Origin: Pseudomonas lalucatii
GTDB lineage: Bacteria > Pseudomonadota > Gammaproteobacteria > Pseudomonadales > Pseudomonadaceae
Length of the DNA stretch: 64,000 nucleotides
Direction: 5' to 3'
NCBI RefSeq assembly: GCF_018398425.1
Contig: NZ_JADPMV010000002.1
Location: forward strand, 1,240,001-1,304,000
A program made the translations under genes and the position numbers. This document shows, in pieces, positions 22,813 through 31,632 of this stretch (positions are counted from its first letter, which is position 1; each line of letters opens with the position of its first letter). A model generated the notes under the pieces. That model ran no database searches. It had not been told where the DNA came from and was given only the letters and a program-made list of their open reading frames with translations.

Positions 22813-24125
22813 GTCCCTGGCTCGACAGCCTGACCGCCTGGCTCGCGGCCAACCCGCAGTGGCTGGCCCTGGCGCTGTTCCTGATCGCCTGCCTCGAGTG
22901 CCTGGCGATCGCCGGGATCATAGTGCCGGGCACCGTGCTGCTGTTCGCCGTCGCCGTGCTGGCCGGCAACGGCGCCCTGGGCCTGTGGCAGACCCTGGCC
23001 CTGGCCTATTGCGGCGGACTGCTCGGCGACGCCCTGTCCTATGCCACGGGGCGCTACTTCCACCAGGACATCCGCCGTCTGCCGGGACTGCGCCAGCACC
23101 CGCAGTGGCTGGCCGGGGCGGAAGGCTACTTCCAGCGCTACGGCGTCGCCAGCCTGCTGGTCGGCCGCTTCATCGGCCCGCTGCGGCCGATGCTGCCGAT
23201 GATCGCCGGCATGGTGAACATGCCCCTGGGCCGCTTTATCCCGGTGAGCCTGGTCGCGGCGGCCGGCTGGGCGGTGGCCTACCTGCTGCCGGGCTGGGCC
23301 ACCGGCGCCGCGCTGCGCCTGCCGCTGCCGCCGGGCTTCTGGCCCCAGGCCCTGCTACTCGCCGGCGGGCTGGGGCTGCTGCTGGTGCTCAGCGCCCACT
23401 GCAGCCTGCAGGGTTACCGCCGCAGCAGCCTGCTGGCCGCCGGCCTGAGCCTGGCGCTGCTGCTCGGCCTGGTGCTCGGCTGGCCGCACCTGAGCCAGCT
23501 CGACCAGGGCCTGCTGGCCCTGCTGCAGGAGCAGCGCAGCGCCAGCCTCGACGAGCCGATGGTGCTGGTCACCCGCCTCGGCGATTTTGCCACCCAACTG
23601 GCCGCCGCCCTGCTGCTCTGCCTGCTGCTGCTGCTGGCCCGGCAATGGCGCCCGGCCCTGCTCGCCGGCGCCGCCCTGCTCGCCACGGCGCTGGCCAATG
23701 CCGCACTCAAGCAGCTGTTCGCCCGCCAACGCCCCGAGGTGCTGCTGGAGCCCCTGAGCAGTTTCAGCTTTCCCAGCGGCCACAGCTCGGCGGCCTTCGC
23801 CTTCTTCCTGCTGCTCGGCATTCTCGCCGGCCGCGGCCAGCCGCCGCGCCTGCGCCTGGCCTGGCTGCTGCTGGCCAGCCTGCCGGCGGTGGCGATCGCC
23901 TTGTCGCGGGTCTACCTGGGCGTGCATTGGCCGAGCGACATCATCGCCGGCGCCCTGCTGGCCGCCGGCATCTGCGGCCTGGCCCTGGGCCTGACGGAAT
24001 GGCGCACGCCCTTGGCGGCGCTGCCGGCGAAGGTCTGGTGGCTGGTGCTGCCCGGCTGCCTGGCGCTGCTCGGCAGCGTCGCCACCTGGCAGCTGTCGGA
24101 GGGCCTGCTGCTGTACCGCTACTGA
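22809..24125 (+). CDS. DedA-PAP2 fusion membrane protein
   Basis: 438 aa, two membrane domains in one chain. Residues about 1-200 form a DedA/SNARE-associated domain (IIVPGTVLLFAVAVLAG, then RYGVASLLVGRFIGPLRPML). Residues about 215-420 form a PAP2 phosphatase with all three catalytic motifs: KQLFARQRPE, PSGHSSAAF and SRVYLGVHWPSDI. DedA proteins are now linked to lipid-carrier flipping, and PAP2 proteins dephosphorylate lipid pyrophosphates, so a role in undecaprenyl-phosphate or phospholipid recycling is a reasonable inference. The start is the ATGA overlap with mpg. Confidence 0.9.
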   Translation: MSPWLDSLTAWLAANPQWLALALFLIACLECLAIAGIIVPGTVLLFAVAVLAGNGALGLWQTLALAYCGGLLGDALSYATGRYFHQDIRRLPGLRQHPQWLAGAEGYFQRYGVASLLVGRFIGPLRPMLPMIAGMVNMPLGRFIPVSLVAAAGWAVAYLLPGWATGAALRLPLPPGFWPQALLLAGGLGLLLVLSAHCSLQGYRRSSLLAAGLSLALLLGLVLGWPHLSQLDQGLLALLQEQRSASLDEPMVLVTRLGDFATQLAAALLLCLLLLLARQWRPALLAGAALLATALANAALKQLFARQRPEVLLEPLSSFSFPSGHSSAAFAFFLLLGILAGRGQPPRLRLAWLLLASLPAVAIALSRVYLGVHWPSDIIAGALLAAGICGLALGLTEWRTPLAALPAKVWWLVLPGCLALLGSVATWQLSEGLLLYRY

Positions 24126-24134
24126 ACCCAGCGC

Positions 24135-24725
24135 TCAGGCGCCCAGCTCGCCCTGCAGCTTGGCCAGCGCCGTCTGTAGCAACTGCAGACGGGCCAGGGG
24201 CTCGTCGAGGGCGAGCAGCTGCAGCTTCTGCTCGGCGTCCAGCGGCAGCAGGTAGGCCAGCTGGTTGGCCAGGGCAGCCTGATCGCCGACCGCGCCACCC
24301 ATGCCCAGCCCCTCGACCAGCGGATGCTCGGCCAGGGCACTGAGCAGCGCCGCCAGATCGGCATGCTCGGCGAGCAAGGGCCGCTGCGGGTCGTCATCCA
24401 GCCACTCGACCTCGGCCAGGGTCAGCTGGTCCGGCAGCACCTGGGCGCGCTGCACCCGAAAGCGCCGACCGCCTTCCACCCGGATGCCCAGCAGGCCATT
24501 GGGGCGCTGCTGGAAATCGCGGATCAGCGCCTCGCAGCCGATCGCGGCGAACTGGCTGGCGGCCGTGCCGACCTCCTCGCCCTCGACGATGCAGACCACG
24601 CCGAAGCCTTCGCCGCGCTTCATGCAGCGGCTGATCATGTCCAGATAGCGCGCCTCGAAGATCTGCAGGTCGAGCAGACAACCGGGGAACAACACGGTAT
24701 TCAACGGGAACAGGGGTAGCGTCAT
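24135..24725 (-). CDS. Lon-N substrate-binding domain protein
   Basis: 196 aa. The sequence is the N-terminal domain of Lon protease alone (LPLFPLNTVLFPGCLLDLQI, FEARYLDMISRCM, FGVVCIVEGEEVG), without ATPase or protease domains. Such stand-alone proteins are common in Pseudomonas and their function is unproven; substrate or adaptor binding is assumed. The start at 24725 is chosen because the family begins just before LPLFPLNTVLFPG. It lies directly downstream of the lrgB-like gene, 10 nt away. Confidence 0.9.
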   Translation of the reverse strand: MTLPLFPLNTVLFPGCLLDLQIFEARYLDMISRCMKRGEGFGVVCIVEGEEVGTAASQFAAIGCEALIRDFQQRPNGLLGIRVEGGRRFRVQRAQVLPDQLTLAEVEWLDDDPQRPLLAEHADLAALLSALAEHPLVEGLGMGGAVGDQAALANQLAYLLPLDAEQKLQLLALDEPLARLQLLQTALAKLQGELGA

Positions 24726-24735
24726 CGGGCTCTCC

Positions 24736-25452
24736 TCAGGCCAGCGCCACAAGCACCAAGGGTAACAATACCGCCGTCAGCATGCCCATCAGGCTCATGG
24801 CCAGGGCCGCGAAGGCACCGCTCTCCTCGCTCGCCTGCATCGCCTGCGCCGTGCCCACGGCATGGGCGGTCATGCCCAGGGCCATGCCCTGCGCGGCGGG
24901 ATGGCGCACGCCGCTCAGGCGCAACAGCGTGGGGCCGAGAATGGCCCCCAGCACCCCGGTGATCATCACGAACACCGCCGCCAGGGCGGCGATGCCGCCG
25001 ATCTGGTCGGCCACCAGCATGGCGATCGGCGAGGTCACCGACTTCGGCGCGATACTCATCAGGATGATCCGCTCGGCGCCGAACAACCAGGCCAGGGCGA
25101 CCCCGAGCAGCGTCGCCAGCACGCCGGCGACCAGCAGGGTCAGCACGGTCGGCCAGAACAGCTGGCGGATACGCCGCAGGTTGAGATACAGCGGCACCGC
25201 CAGGGCCACGGTGGCCGGGCCGAGAAACAGGCTCACGGCCTCGGCGCTGAGCCGGTACTCGGCGAAGCTCAGGCCGCACAGCAGGAGCACGCCGATGACC
25301 AGCAGCATCGACACCAGCACCGGCTGCAGGACAATCCAGCGGCTCCTTTCGTAGGCCGCCATGGCCACTTGATAGGCCCCCAGGGTCACCCCGGCACCGA
25401 ACAACGGGTGATGGGTCACCGCCTGCCAGGCACCGTACCAGTCCAGGGTCAT
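24736..25452 (-). CDS. LrgB/CidB family membrane protein
   Basis: 238 aa with about seven hydrophobic segments. The family core GAERIILMSIAPKSVTSPIA is followed by GGIAALAAVFVMITGVLGAI and MALGMTAHAVGTAQAM. LrgB/CidB proteins partner with holin-like LrgA/CidA and affect autolysis, and in several bacteria transport of overflow metabolites. The start overlaps the lrgA-like stop codon by 4 nt (ATGA). Confidence 0.93.
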   Translation of the reverse strand: MTLDWYGAWQAVTHHPLFGAGVTLGAYQVAMAAYERSRWIVLQPVLVSMLLVIGVLLLCGLSFAEYRLSAEAVSLFLGPATVALAVPLYLNLRRIRQLFWPTVLTLLVAGVLATLLGVALAWLFGAERIILMSIAPKSVTSPIAMLVADQIGGIAALAAVFVMITGVLGAILGPTLLRLSGVRHPAAQGMALGMTAHAVGTAQAMQASEESGAFAALAMSLMGMLTAVLLPLVLVALA

Positions 25453-25811
25453 GCCTCCTCCCGGCGGCGCTGCTGGCGCTCGATCAGCCTCTGCATCAGC
25501 CAGCCGGCGAACACCACCGACAGCACCACGGACAACGCCAGGGCGCCGACCACCGCCCAGAAGTCGGCGACTATCGCCTCGGCATAGGCCATCACCCCCA
25601 CGGCCGGCGGCACCAGCAGCAACGGCAGGTACTTGAGCAGGCTACCGGCGGCCAGCCGCACCGGTTCGCCGACCTCGCCGCGCAGCAGCAGGAAACCGAA
25701 CAACAGCAACATGCCGATGATCGGCCCCGGCAGTATCGGCACCAGCAGGACGTTCAGGGCGGTGCCGAGCAGCTGGCACAGCACCAGCCAGGACAGACCG
25801 CGTAACAGCAT
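25449..25811 (-). CDS. CidA/LrgA family holin-like protein
   Basis: 120 aa with four hydrophobic helices. LLGTALNVLLVPILPGPIIG, GMLLLFGFLLLRGE and KYLPLLLVPPAVGVMAY are typical. The protein is thought to form membrane oligomers that act with LrgB. ATG 25811 (MLLRGLSWLVL) gives the family length; an upstream ATG would add 29 non-membrane residues. No LysR- or LytTR-type regulator is adjacent, unlike many cid/lrg loci. Confidence 0.92.
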   Translation of the reverse strand: MLLRGLSWLVLCQLLGTALNVLLVPILPGPIIGMLLLFGFLLLRGEVGEPVRLAAGSLLKYLPLLLVPPAVGVMAYAEAIVADFWAVVGALALSVVLSVVFAGWLMQRLIERQQRRREEA

Positions 25812-26052
25812 GGGGGCATCTCCGAACCGGGACGCGACAGACACCGCAGCGGTGCTGCCGCGAGGGCAAAACACAAGGCCGGGCGCCATCGGCGCCACGA
25901 CGAACCGCTGCCATTATAGGGACGACACGCCCTCGGCTATACCCCGCCATTCAGCCGAGCGGCAGGCTTGACCCGGCACCCGCGCCGTGATGATCTTGGT
26001 ACGCGCGTTTCGATTCGCCAGAACAACGCGCCTGTCCCATCAAGGAGGAAGT

Positions 26053-26508
26053 ATGTCGTCAGTACCCGTCGCACAACTCAAAGACCATGTCGGCAAGGAA
26101 CTCGGCCGCTCAGACTGGTTGACCATCGACCAGCAGCGCATCAATCAGTTCGCCGAGTGCACCGGCGATCACCAGTTCATCCACGTCGACCCGGAGAAGG
26201 CCAAGCTGACCCCCTTCGGCGGCACCATCGCCCACGGTTTCCTCTCCCTGTCGCTGATCCCCAAGCTGATGGAAGGCCTGATGATCATGCCCGAGGGGCT
26301 GAAGATGGCCGTCAACTACGGCCTCGACAGCGTGCGCTTCATCCAGCCGGTCAAGGTCGGCGCCCGGGTGCGCCTGGCGGTGACCCTGGTCGAGGCCCAC
26401 GAGAAGAACCCCGGCCAGTGGCTGCTCAAGGCCCGCGCCGTGCTGGAGATCGAGGGCCAGGACAAGCCGGCCTATATCGCCGAACCGCTGACCCTCTGCT
26501 TCGTCTGA
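26053..26508 (+). CDS. MaoC-like (R)-specific enoyl-CoA hydratase
   Basis: 151 aa hot-dog fold protein. The hydratase-2 motif is visible: DHQFIHVDPEKAKLTPFGGT followed by IAHGFLSLSLIPKL, with the catalytic Asp/His pair. It probably hydrates trans-2-enoyl-CoA; the true substrate is unknown. An excellent Shine-Dalgarno AAGGAGG at 26042-26048 fixes the start at 26053 and rules out the longer frame from 25987. It is monocistronic. The 25812-26052 gap contains no other gene I can support. Confidence 0.92.
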   Translation: MSSVPVAQLKDHVGKELGRSDWLTIDQQRINQFAECTGDHQFIHVDPEKAKLTPFGGTIAHGFLSLSLIPKLMEGLMIMPEGLKMAVNYGLDSVRFIQPVKVGARVRLAVTLVEAHEKNPGQWLLKARAVLEIEGQDKPAYIAEPLTLCFV

Positions 26509-26634
26509 GCCCTGCGCGGGGCGTCCGGGCCGGGGTTCGAACGCCCCGCCTTGGCGCCCAGCTGTGCACCACAGCACCGCGCGCCCCGTACTTTGCGGCA
26601 TACTGCCGGCAACGCTTAGAACTGGATGCTCGTG

Positions 26635-28362
26635 ATGCGCCGCCTCGCCGACCTGGCCCCTCTCAGCCTCGCCCTGCTGCTCGCCGCCTGCGGCGATGCG
26701 CAGCCCCTGCTGCCGCCGGACGCCATACTGCCCGACGGCGGCCGCTACCGGGGCGCGGTGGTCGACGGCCTGCTGCAGGGCCCCGGGCGCCTCGACTACC
26801 GCAACGGCAGCCGCTTCGTCGGCCACTTCCGGGACGGCCAGCAGCACGGCGCCGGTGAATGGCACGGCGCCCAGGGCGAGCACTACCAGGGCGACTTCCG
26901 CTTCGGCGCCTTCCATGGCCAGGGCACGCTGCGTCAGGCCGACGGCAGCCGCTACCAGGGCGGCTTCAGCGAGGGCCGCTTCGCCGGCGAAGGCACCCTC
27001 GAGCTGGCCGGCCAGGTCTATCGCGGCGAGTTCAAGCGCGGTCAGTTCGACGGCGAGGGCCACCTCGAATGGGCCGACGGCAGCAGCCACCAGGGCCAGT
27101 TCCGCCGGGGACAGCCCCACGGCCAGGGGGTGCGCCGCGACGCCTACGGCAACAGCTACAGCGGCGAATTCGTCCGCGGCCAGCTGCAGGGCCAGGGCAG
27201 CTTCCAGGGCGCCGACGGCGACCGCTACAGCGGCGGGTTCCGCGCCGGCCAGTTCCACGGCGAGGGCCGCTACCAGGGCGCCGCCGGCGACGTCTGGAGC
27301 GGACGCTTCGTCGAGGGCGCGCTGACCGGCGACGGCCGCTTCCAGGGCAGCGACGGCGAGCACTACCGCGGCCAGTTCCGCAACTGGAGCTACCACGGCC
27401 AGGGCCGCCTGCGCCGGGCGGACGGCAGCGTCTACGAGGGCCAGTTCGCCCTTGGCGAATATACCGGCGACGGCACCCTGACCGGTGCCGATGGCAGTGC
27501 CCAGGCCGGCACCTGGCTGCGCGGCCGGCGGGTGCGCGACGCGCAGGGCCAGCCGTTGCCCGACCCGCTGGAACTCGGCCTGCTGGAGCAGGGCCGCCTG
27601 CTCGCCGAGGCCATCGCCGCGCTGCCCGCCTCGACGCCACGAATCGAGCTCTACGCCCTGACCCTGGCCGGCGACGGCAAGCAGAGCGTGTTCCTGCGCG
27701 AGGCCGACTACGTCGCCCGCCTGCTCGGCGAACGCTTCGCCGCCCGCGGCAGCCTGACCCTGGCCAATCACCGCGACCACCTGGCCGACCGCCCGCTGGC
27801 CACCCGCGAGAGCCTGCGCCGCGCGGTGCAGGCCCTGGCCGAGCGCAGCGGAGCGGAAGACATCGTCTTCATCTACCTGACCAGCCACGGCTCGCCCCAG
27901 CACGAGCTGAACCTCGACCAGCCGCGGCTGCAGCTGGCCGACCTGCCCGCCGACGAGCTGGCCGCCCTGCTGCGGCCGCTGCGCGAGCGGCACAAGGTGC
28001 TGGTGATCTCCGCCTGCTATGCCGGCGGTTTCATCCCCAGGCTGCAGGACGACAAGACCCTGGTGATGGCCGCCGCCCGCGCCGACCGGGTGTCCTTCGG
28101 CTGCTCGGAGGAGAACGACTTCACCTACTTCGGCCGGGCGCTGTTCGCCGAGGCCCTGCAGCAGACCTATGACCTGCAGCGCGCCTTCGAGCTGGCCAAG
28201 GCACACGTCGCCGAGCGCGAGGCGGCCGACGGCTTCGAGCCGTCCGAACCGCAGATCTGGGCACCCGAGGCCGTCCTCGCGCACTGGCGCGAGTGGCGCC
28301 GGCAGCAGGACGAGCAGGCCCTGAGCGCCGCCCCCACCGACAAATCGACCAGCAACCACTAA
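26635..28362 (+). CDS. Lipoprotein with MORN repeats and a C13 (legumain-like) peptidase domain
   Basis: 575 aa. A lipoprotein signal (LALLLAACGDAQ) is followed by about eleven to twelve 23-residue MORN repeats (about residues 25-290, pattern YxGxFxxGxxxGxGxxxxADG). A C-terminal caspase-like C13 domain (about 320-545) has the catalytic His in IYLTSHGSPQHEL and the catalytic Cys in VISACYAGGFIPRL. The protein is probably held in the outer membrane facing the periplasm. MORN repeats often bind lipid or act as spacers, so this may be a membrane-tethered protease; the substrate is unknown. A second ATG 9 nt upstream (26626) is also possible. No Shine-Dalgarno decides between them. Confidence 0.88.
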   Translation: MRRLADLAPLSLALLLAACGDAQPLLPPDAILPDGGRYRGAVVDGLLQGPGRLDYRNGSRFVGHFRDGQQHGAGEWHGAQGEHYQGDFRFGAFHGQGTLRQADGSRYQGGFSEGRFAGEGTLELAGQVYRGEFKRGQFDGEGHLEWADGSSHQGQFRRGQPHGQGVRRDAYGNSYSGEFVRGQLQGQGSFQGADGDRYSGGFRAGQFHGEGRYQGAAGDVWSGRFVEGALTGDGRFQGSDGEHYRGQFRNWSYHGQGRLRRADGSVYEGQFALGEYTGDGTLTGADGSAQAGTWLRGRRVRDAQGQPLPDPLELGLLEQGRLLAEAIAALPASTPRIELYALTLAGDGKQSVFLREADYVARLLGERFAARGSLTLANHRDHLADRPLATRESLRRAVQALAERSGAEDIVFIYLTSHGSPQHELNLDQPRLQLADLPADELAALLRPLRERHKVLVISACYAGGFIPRLQDDKTLVMAAARADRVSFGCSEENDFTYFGRALFAEALQQTYDLQRAFELAKAHVAEREAADGFEPSEPQIWAPEAVLAHWREWRRQQDEQALSAAPTDKSTSNH

Positions 28363-28394
28363 GCTGAGCATTAACCTGCGGAGATTCGACATCT

Positions 28395-29036
28395 ATGTAT
28401 TTGACGCCCCAGCGCATCCTTCTCGCCGGCGCCAGCGGATTGACCGGCGAGCACCTGCTGGACCGCCTGCTCAGCGAACCCACGGTCGAGCGCGTGCTGG
28501 CGCCGAGCCGCAGACCGCTGGCCGAACACCCGCACTTGGAAAACCCGGTCGGCGAACTGCTCGAGCTGCTGCCGCAACTGAGCGGGCCGATCGACACCGC
28601 CTTCTGCTGCCTGGGCAGCACCATCAAGCAAGCCGGCTCCCAGGAGGCCTTTCGCGCCATCGACCTCGACCTGGTGCTGGCCTTCGCCCGGCGCGCCCGC
28701 GAACTCGGCGCGCGCCACCTGCTGGTGGTCAGCGCCCTGGGGGCCAACGCCCGGTCCGCGGTGTTCTACAACCGCATCAAGGGTGAAATGGAAGAGGCCC
28801 TGCAGGCCCAGGACTGGCCGCAACTGACCCTGGTGCGGCCGTCCCTGCTGCTCGGTCCGCGCCGCGACTTCCGCCTCGGCGAGCGCCTGGCCGCGCCGCT
28901 GCTGCGCTGGCTGCCGGGCAAGTACGGCGGCATCGAGGCCACCGTCCTGGCCCGCGCCCTCTGGCGCCTGGCCCTGGAGGAGGATCGCGGCGTGCGCGTC
29001 ATCGAATCCGACCGCCTGCGCCGCCTCGGCCGCTGA
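28395..29036 (+). CDS. NAD(P)-binding Rossmann-fold oxidoreductase (TIP30/epimerase-like)
   Basis: 213 aa. It opens with a Rossmann dinucleotide motif ([15 protein letters not shown]) and continues with [37 protein letters not shown], the KGEMEEAL helix and [13 protein letters not shown]. This is the short SDR-a5 type related to human TIP30/HTATIP2. The substrate is unknown. It starts 32 nt after the MORN/C13 gene and may be co-transcribed with it. Confidence 0.88.
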   Translation: MYLTPQRILLAGASGLTGEHLLDRLLSEPTVERVLAPSRRPLAEHPHLENPVGELLELLPQLSGPIDTAFCCLGSTIKQAGSQEAFRAIDLDLVLAFARRARELGARHLLVVSALGANARSAVFYNRIKGEMEEALQAQDWPQLTLVRPSLLLGPRRDFRLGERLAAPLLRWLPGKYGGIEATVLARALWRLALEEDRGVRVIESDRLRRLGR

Positions 29037-29068
29037 TCCCCTCCCCCGAGCTGAAGACGAGTCCCGCC

Positions 29069-29428
29069 ATGAGTATCCCCCACAACAGCCTGATCGATGC
29101 CCTGCAGGCCGCCGACATGCTCGAGATCGACGGCCTGTATGCCTGGCAGTTCAGCCTGGACAACGAACTGCTGGCCCAGGTCAGCGCCGGCTCAGCCGAC
29201 GCCGACAGCCAGCAGAAGCCCCTGCTCAAGGCCGACGGCCTCGACGGCAGCACCCGCCGCCACTGGCAGTTTTCCCTGGCGGCGGTGCTCGCCGCGCGTT
29301 TCGACCCCGAGGGCGACTGCTGGCGCCTGAGCGAGGGCGAGCAACGCCACCTGATCAAGTGCTTCGCGGCAATCAGCGCCGACAATGCGCAGGATGACGA
29401 CGACGCGCCGAGCGGTGACGACGCCTGA
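29069..29428 (+). CDS. Small acidic protein, probably Pseudomonas-specific (DUF5629-like)
   Basis: 119 aa, acidic, ending in a run of Asp (DDDDAPSGDDA). NSLIDALQAADMLEIDGLYA and the HWQFSLAAVLAARFDPEGD segment resemble a Pseudomonas family I recall as DUF5629; this is from memory and not verified. No signal peptide or known catalytic motif. It lies between an oxidoreductase and a methyltransferase in a tight plus-strand run. Confidence 0.75.
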   Translation: MSIPHNSLIDALQAADMLEIDGLYAWQFSLDNELLAQVSAGSADADSQQKPLLKADGLDGSTRRHWQFSLAAVLAARFDPEGDCWRLSEGEQRHLIKCFAAISADNAQDDDDAPSGDDA

Positions 29429-29439
29429 GCCGCACCGCC

Positions 29440-30051
29440 ATGCAGCTGTATGAGCGCTATCTACTGCCACGGCTGATCGACCTGGCCTGCGGCCTGGGCG
29501 AGGTGATGCGGGTCCGCGCGCAGATCGTCCCCCAGGCCCGCGGACGGGTGCTGGAGATCGGCATCGGCAGCGGCCTCAACCTGGCGCTCTACGATACCGC
29601 CCGGGTCAGCGTCATCGTCGGCGTCGATCCCAGCGCCGCCATGCAGCAACTGGCCCGCGCGCGCGTCGCACGGATCGCCATCCCGGTCGAGATGATCGCC
29701 CTGGAACTGGGGCAGATCCAGGCCGCCGAGGCCAGCTTCGACGACATCGTCTGCACCTTCACCCTGTGCACCATCCCCGATGCGCTGGCGGCGCTGCGGG
29801 AGATGCGCCGGGTGCTGAAGCCCGGCGGCCGCCTGCTGTTCTGCGAGCACGGCCTGGCGCCGGATGCCGCCGTAGCACGCTGGCAACGGCGGCTGACACC
29901 CTGCTGGAAGCCCCTGGCCGGCGGCTGCCACCTGGACCGCGACATCCCGGCGCTGATCGCCGCCGGCGGCTTTCGCCTCGGCACCCTGGAGGCCCGCTAC
30001 CTGAAGGGCCCCAGACCTATGACCTACGTCTACTCCGGCTGGGCCGACTAG
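29440..30051 (+). CDS. Class I SAM-dependent methyltransferase
   Basis: 203 aa. Motif I is VLEIGIGSGLNLALYD; post-I is IVGVDPSAAMQQLA; motif IV is DDIVCTFTLCTIPDA; then LREMRRVLKPGGRLLFCEHG. The pattern fits the UbiE/Methyltransf_11 group that acts on small molecules or lipids. The substrate cannot be read from the sequence. It starts 11 nt after the small acidic protein. Confidence 0.9.
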   Translation: MQLYERYLLPRLIDLACGLGEVMRVRAQIVPQARGRVLEIGIGSGLNLALYDTARVSVIVGVDPSAAMQQLARARVARIAIPVEMIALELGQIQAAEASFDDIVCTFTLCTIPDALAALREMRRVLKPGGRLLFCEHGLAPDAAVARWQRRLTPCWKPLAGGCHLDRDIPALIAAGGFRLGTLEARYLKGPRPMTYVYSGWAD

Positions 30052-30125
30052 GCATCCGGTCCGCGCCGCTTGACCGTGCCAGCCGGCGGGTCGACGATGG
30101 ACTGGCCTGCGCAGAGACAGCCAGC

Positions 30126-30281
30126 ATGAACCGCGAATCCGTCCGCGCCAAGCGCGCGTCCAGAAGCGGCATCAGCGCATTCCACACCCACCCCGCCGCA
30201 GCGGCCCAAGCCCGCATGCTCGGGACGGTCGCCGGCGACCTGGCCGAACGAGCGGCCTCGACTCAGGGGGCGAAGCCATGA
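30126..30281 (+). CDS. Possible small protein, 51 codons
   Basis: An ATG-led frame (MNRESVRAKRASRSGISAFH...) with high G+C at third codon positions ends in TGA overlapping the ATG of the DCC protein (ATGA). That overlap and the codon use are the only arguments for it. No family is recognised and the Shine-Dalgarno is weak (GAGACAGCC). It would fill most of the 226-nt gap after the methyltransferase gene. Confidence 0.25.
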   Translation: MNRESVRAKRASRSGISAFHTHPAAAAQARMLGTVAGDLAERAASTQGAKP

Positions 30282-30649
30282 GCAAGCTCAAGGTCTTCTA
30301 CAACAGCGCCTGCCCGGTGTGCAAAGCCGGTATCGAGGGCCAGCGCCGGCGCATGCGGGCGGACGCCAGCTGCCCGGTGGAGTGGATCGACGTGCACCAG
30401 CACCCCGAAGCGGTCGCGGAGCTGGGCAGCGAGCTGGAACAGGTGCGCGAGCGTCTCTACCTCAAGGACGAATCCGGGCGCCTGGCGGTGGGCGTCGACG
30501 CCTTCGCCGCGCTGTTCCAGCGCACCCGCGGCCAGCGCTGGCTGGCCCGCCTGCTGCGCCTGCCCGGCCTGCACCTGCTGGCACGCTGGGGCTACAACCT
30601 GTTCGCCCGCGCCCTGTATCGCTGGAACCGCTGGCTGAAACACTGGTAG
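30278..30649 (+). CDS. DCC-family thiol-disulfide oxidoreductase (DUF393)
   Basis: 123 aa. The N-terminal VFYNSACPVCKAGIEGQRRR contains the CPVC redox pair followed by the family DCC-like turn. GRLAVGVDAFAALFQRTRG and LPGLHLLARWGYNLFARALY are also conserved. Members are thioredoxin-like and often sit near lipid or cofactor genes; substrates are unknown. An ATGA overlap connects it to the short upstream frame. Confidence 0.88.
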   Translation: MSKLKVFYNSACPVCKAGIEGQRRRMRADASCPVEWIDVHQHPEAVAELGSELEQVRERLYLKDESGRLAVGVDAFAALFQRTRGQRWLARLLRLPGLHLLARWGYNLFARALYRWNRWLKHW

Positions 30650-30660
30650 GCGACGGACGC

Positions 30661-31005
30661 TCAGTAGCCGCCGCTGACGCCCAGCCCCACCCCCAGCTCC
30701 ACGGCCAGGGCGAAGGGCAGCAACAGGGTGTCCAGCAGGGCGCTGGCCGGCAGGTCGAGGGCGGCGTGGCGCGGCGCCTCGGCGCCGAAGCGCTCAAGCG
30801 GGCAACAGCCGCCATTGAGCGCGTACCAGTCCAGGCGGGTACCGGCATAGATCACCGGCGCGCCGGGCTTGGCCGCATCCAGGGTGCGCACGCTGGCGCA
30901 GCCGCTGCCCAGCAAGGCGAGGAGGACCAGCCCCACCACCCGGCAGGATGGGTTAGCCCCGGGCGAGCCCCCTCGGCCGCCTGCCGGCCGCCGCGGTTCA
31001 GTCAT
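30661..31005 (-). CDS. YceK/YidQ-type small lipoprotein
   Basis: 114 aa from ATG 31005. The lipobox is [15 protein letters not shown]. The mature part [20 protein letters not shown] and a C-terminal glycine-rich hydrophobic patch ([19 protein letters not shown]) fit the DUF1375/YceK lipoprotein family, of unknown function. An in-frame ATG at 31029 would overlap the ubiX gene further. The 5' end overlaps the end of ubiX by 8 nt. Confidence 0.82.
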   Translation of the reverse strand: MTEPRRPAGGRGGSPGANPSCRVVGLVLLALLGSGCASVRTLDAAKPGAPVIYAGTRLDWYALNGGCCPLERFGAEAPRHAALDLPASALLDTLLLPFALAVELGVGLGVSGGY

Positions 31006-31630
31006 CGCCGCTGACCTGGTGGTGCTCACCCCAGCGCGGCAGCATGTCCTGGGGGATGTCCAGGCAGTTGAGGATGCGTGCGACGACGAAGTCGATCAGG
31101 TCGTCGAGGGTCTGCGGCTGGTGGTAGAAGCCCGGCGCCGCCGGCAGTATGGTCACGCCCAGGTTGGACAGCTTGAGCATGTTCTCCAGATGGATGCTCG
31201 ACAGCGGGGTCTCGCGCGGCACCAGGATCAGCTGGCGGCGCTCCTTGAGTGCCACGTCGGCGGCGCGCTCGATCAGGTTGTTGCAGGCCCCCGTGGCGAT
31301 GGCCGACAGGGTGCCGGTGGAACAGGGCACCACCACCATGGCGGTCGGCGCGCCGGAGCCGGAGGCCACCGGGGCCATCCAGTCCTCCTTGCCGTAGACG
31401 CGGATCTGCCCGGGGGCGGCGCCGGTGTATTCGCTGAGGAAGGCCTGCATGGCCTGGGGCTTGCCCGGCAGGCTGACGTCGGTCTCGGTGGCCATGACCA
31501 GCTGGGCGGCCTTGGAGATCAGGAAATGCACCTCGCGTTCCTCCTGCACCAGGCAGTCGAGCAGGCGCAGGCCGTACTGGGCGCCGGAGGCGCCGGTCAT
31601 GGCCAGGGTGATGCGTTCGGGTCCGGACAC
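30998..31630 (-). CDS. ubiX: Flavin prenyltransferase UbiX
   Basis: 210 aa. It attaches dimethylallyl to FMN to make the prenyl-FMN cofactor of UbiD in ubiquinone synthesis. Family motifs are [60 protein letters not shown] and [20 protein letters not shown]. The start is GTG at 31630, with GGAGGAG just upstream inside the mpl stop region. A frame extending to 33058 is open by chance and only its last 210 codons are real. Confidence 0.96.
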   Translation of the reverse strand: MSGPERITLAMTGASGAQYGLRLLDCLVQEEREVHFLISKAAQLVMATETDVSLPGKPQAMQAFLSEYTGAAPGQIRVYGKEDWMAPVASGSGAPTAMVVVPCSTGTLSAIATGACNNLIERAADVALKERRQLILVPRETPLSSIHLENMLKLSNLGVTILPAAPGFYHQPQTLDDLIDFVVARILNCLDIPQDMLPRWGEHHQVSGDD

Positions 31631-31632
31631 CT

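Noticed and set aside
26700..27500. Tandem DNA repeat that could be a minisatellite
   Set aside because: The periodicity (about 69 nt) is the codon-level reflection of the MORN protein repeats; unit sequences diverge and no array exists outside the gene.
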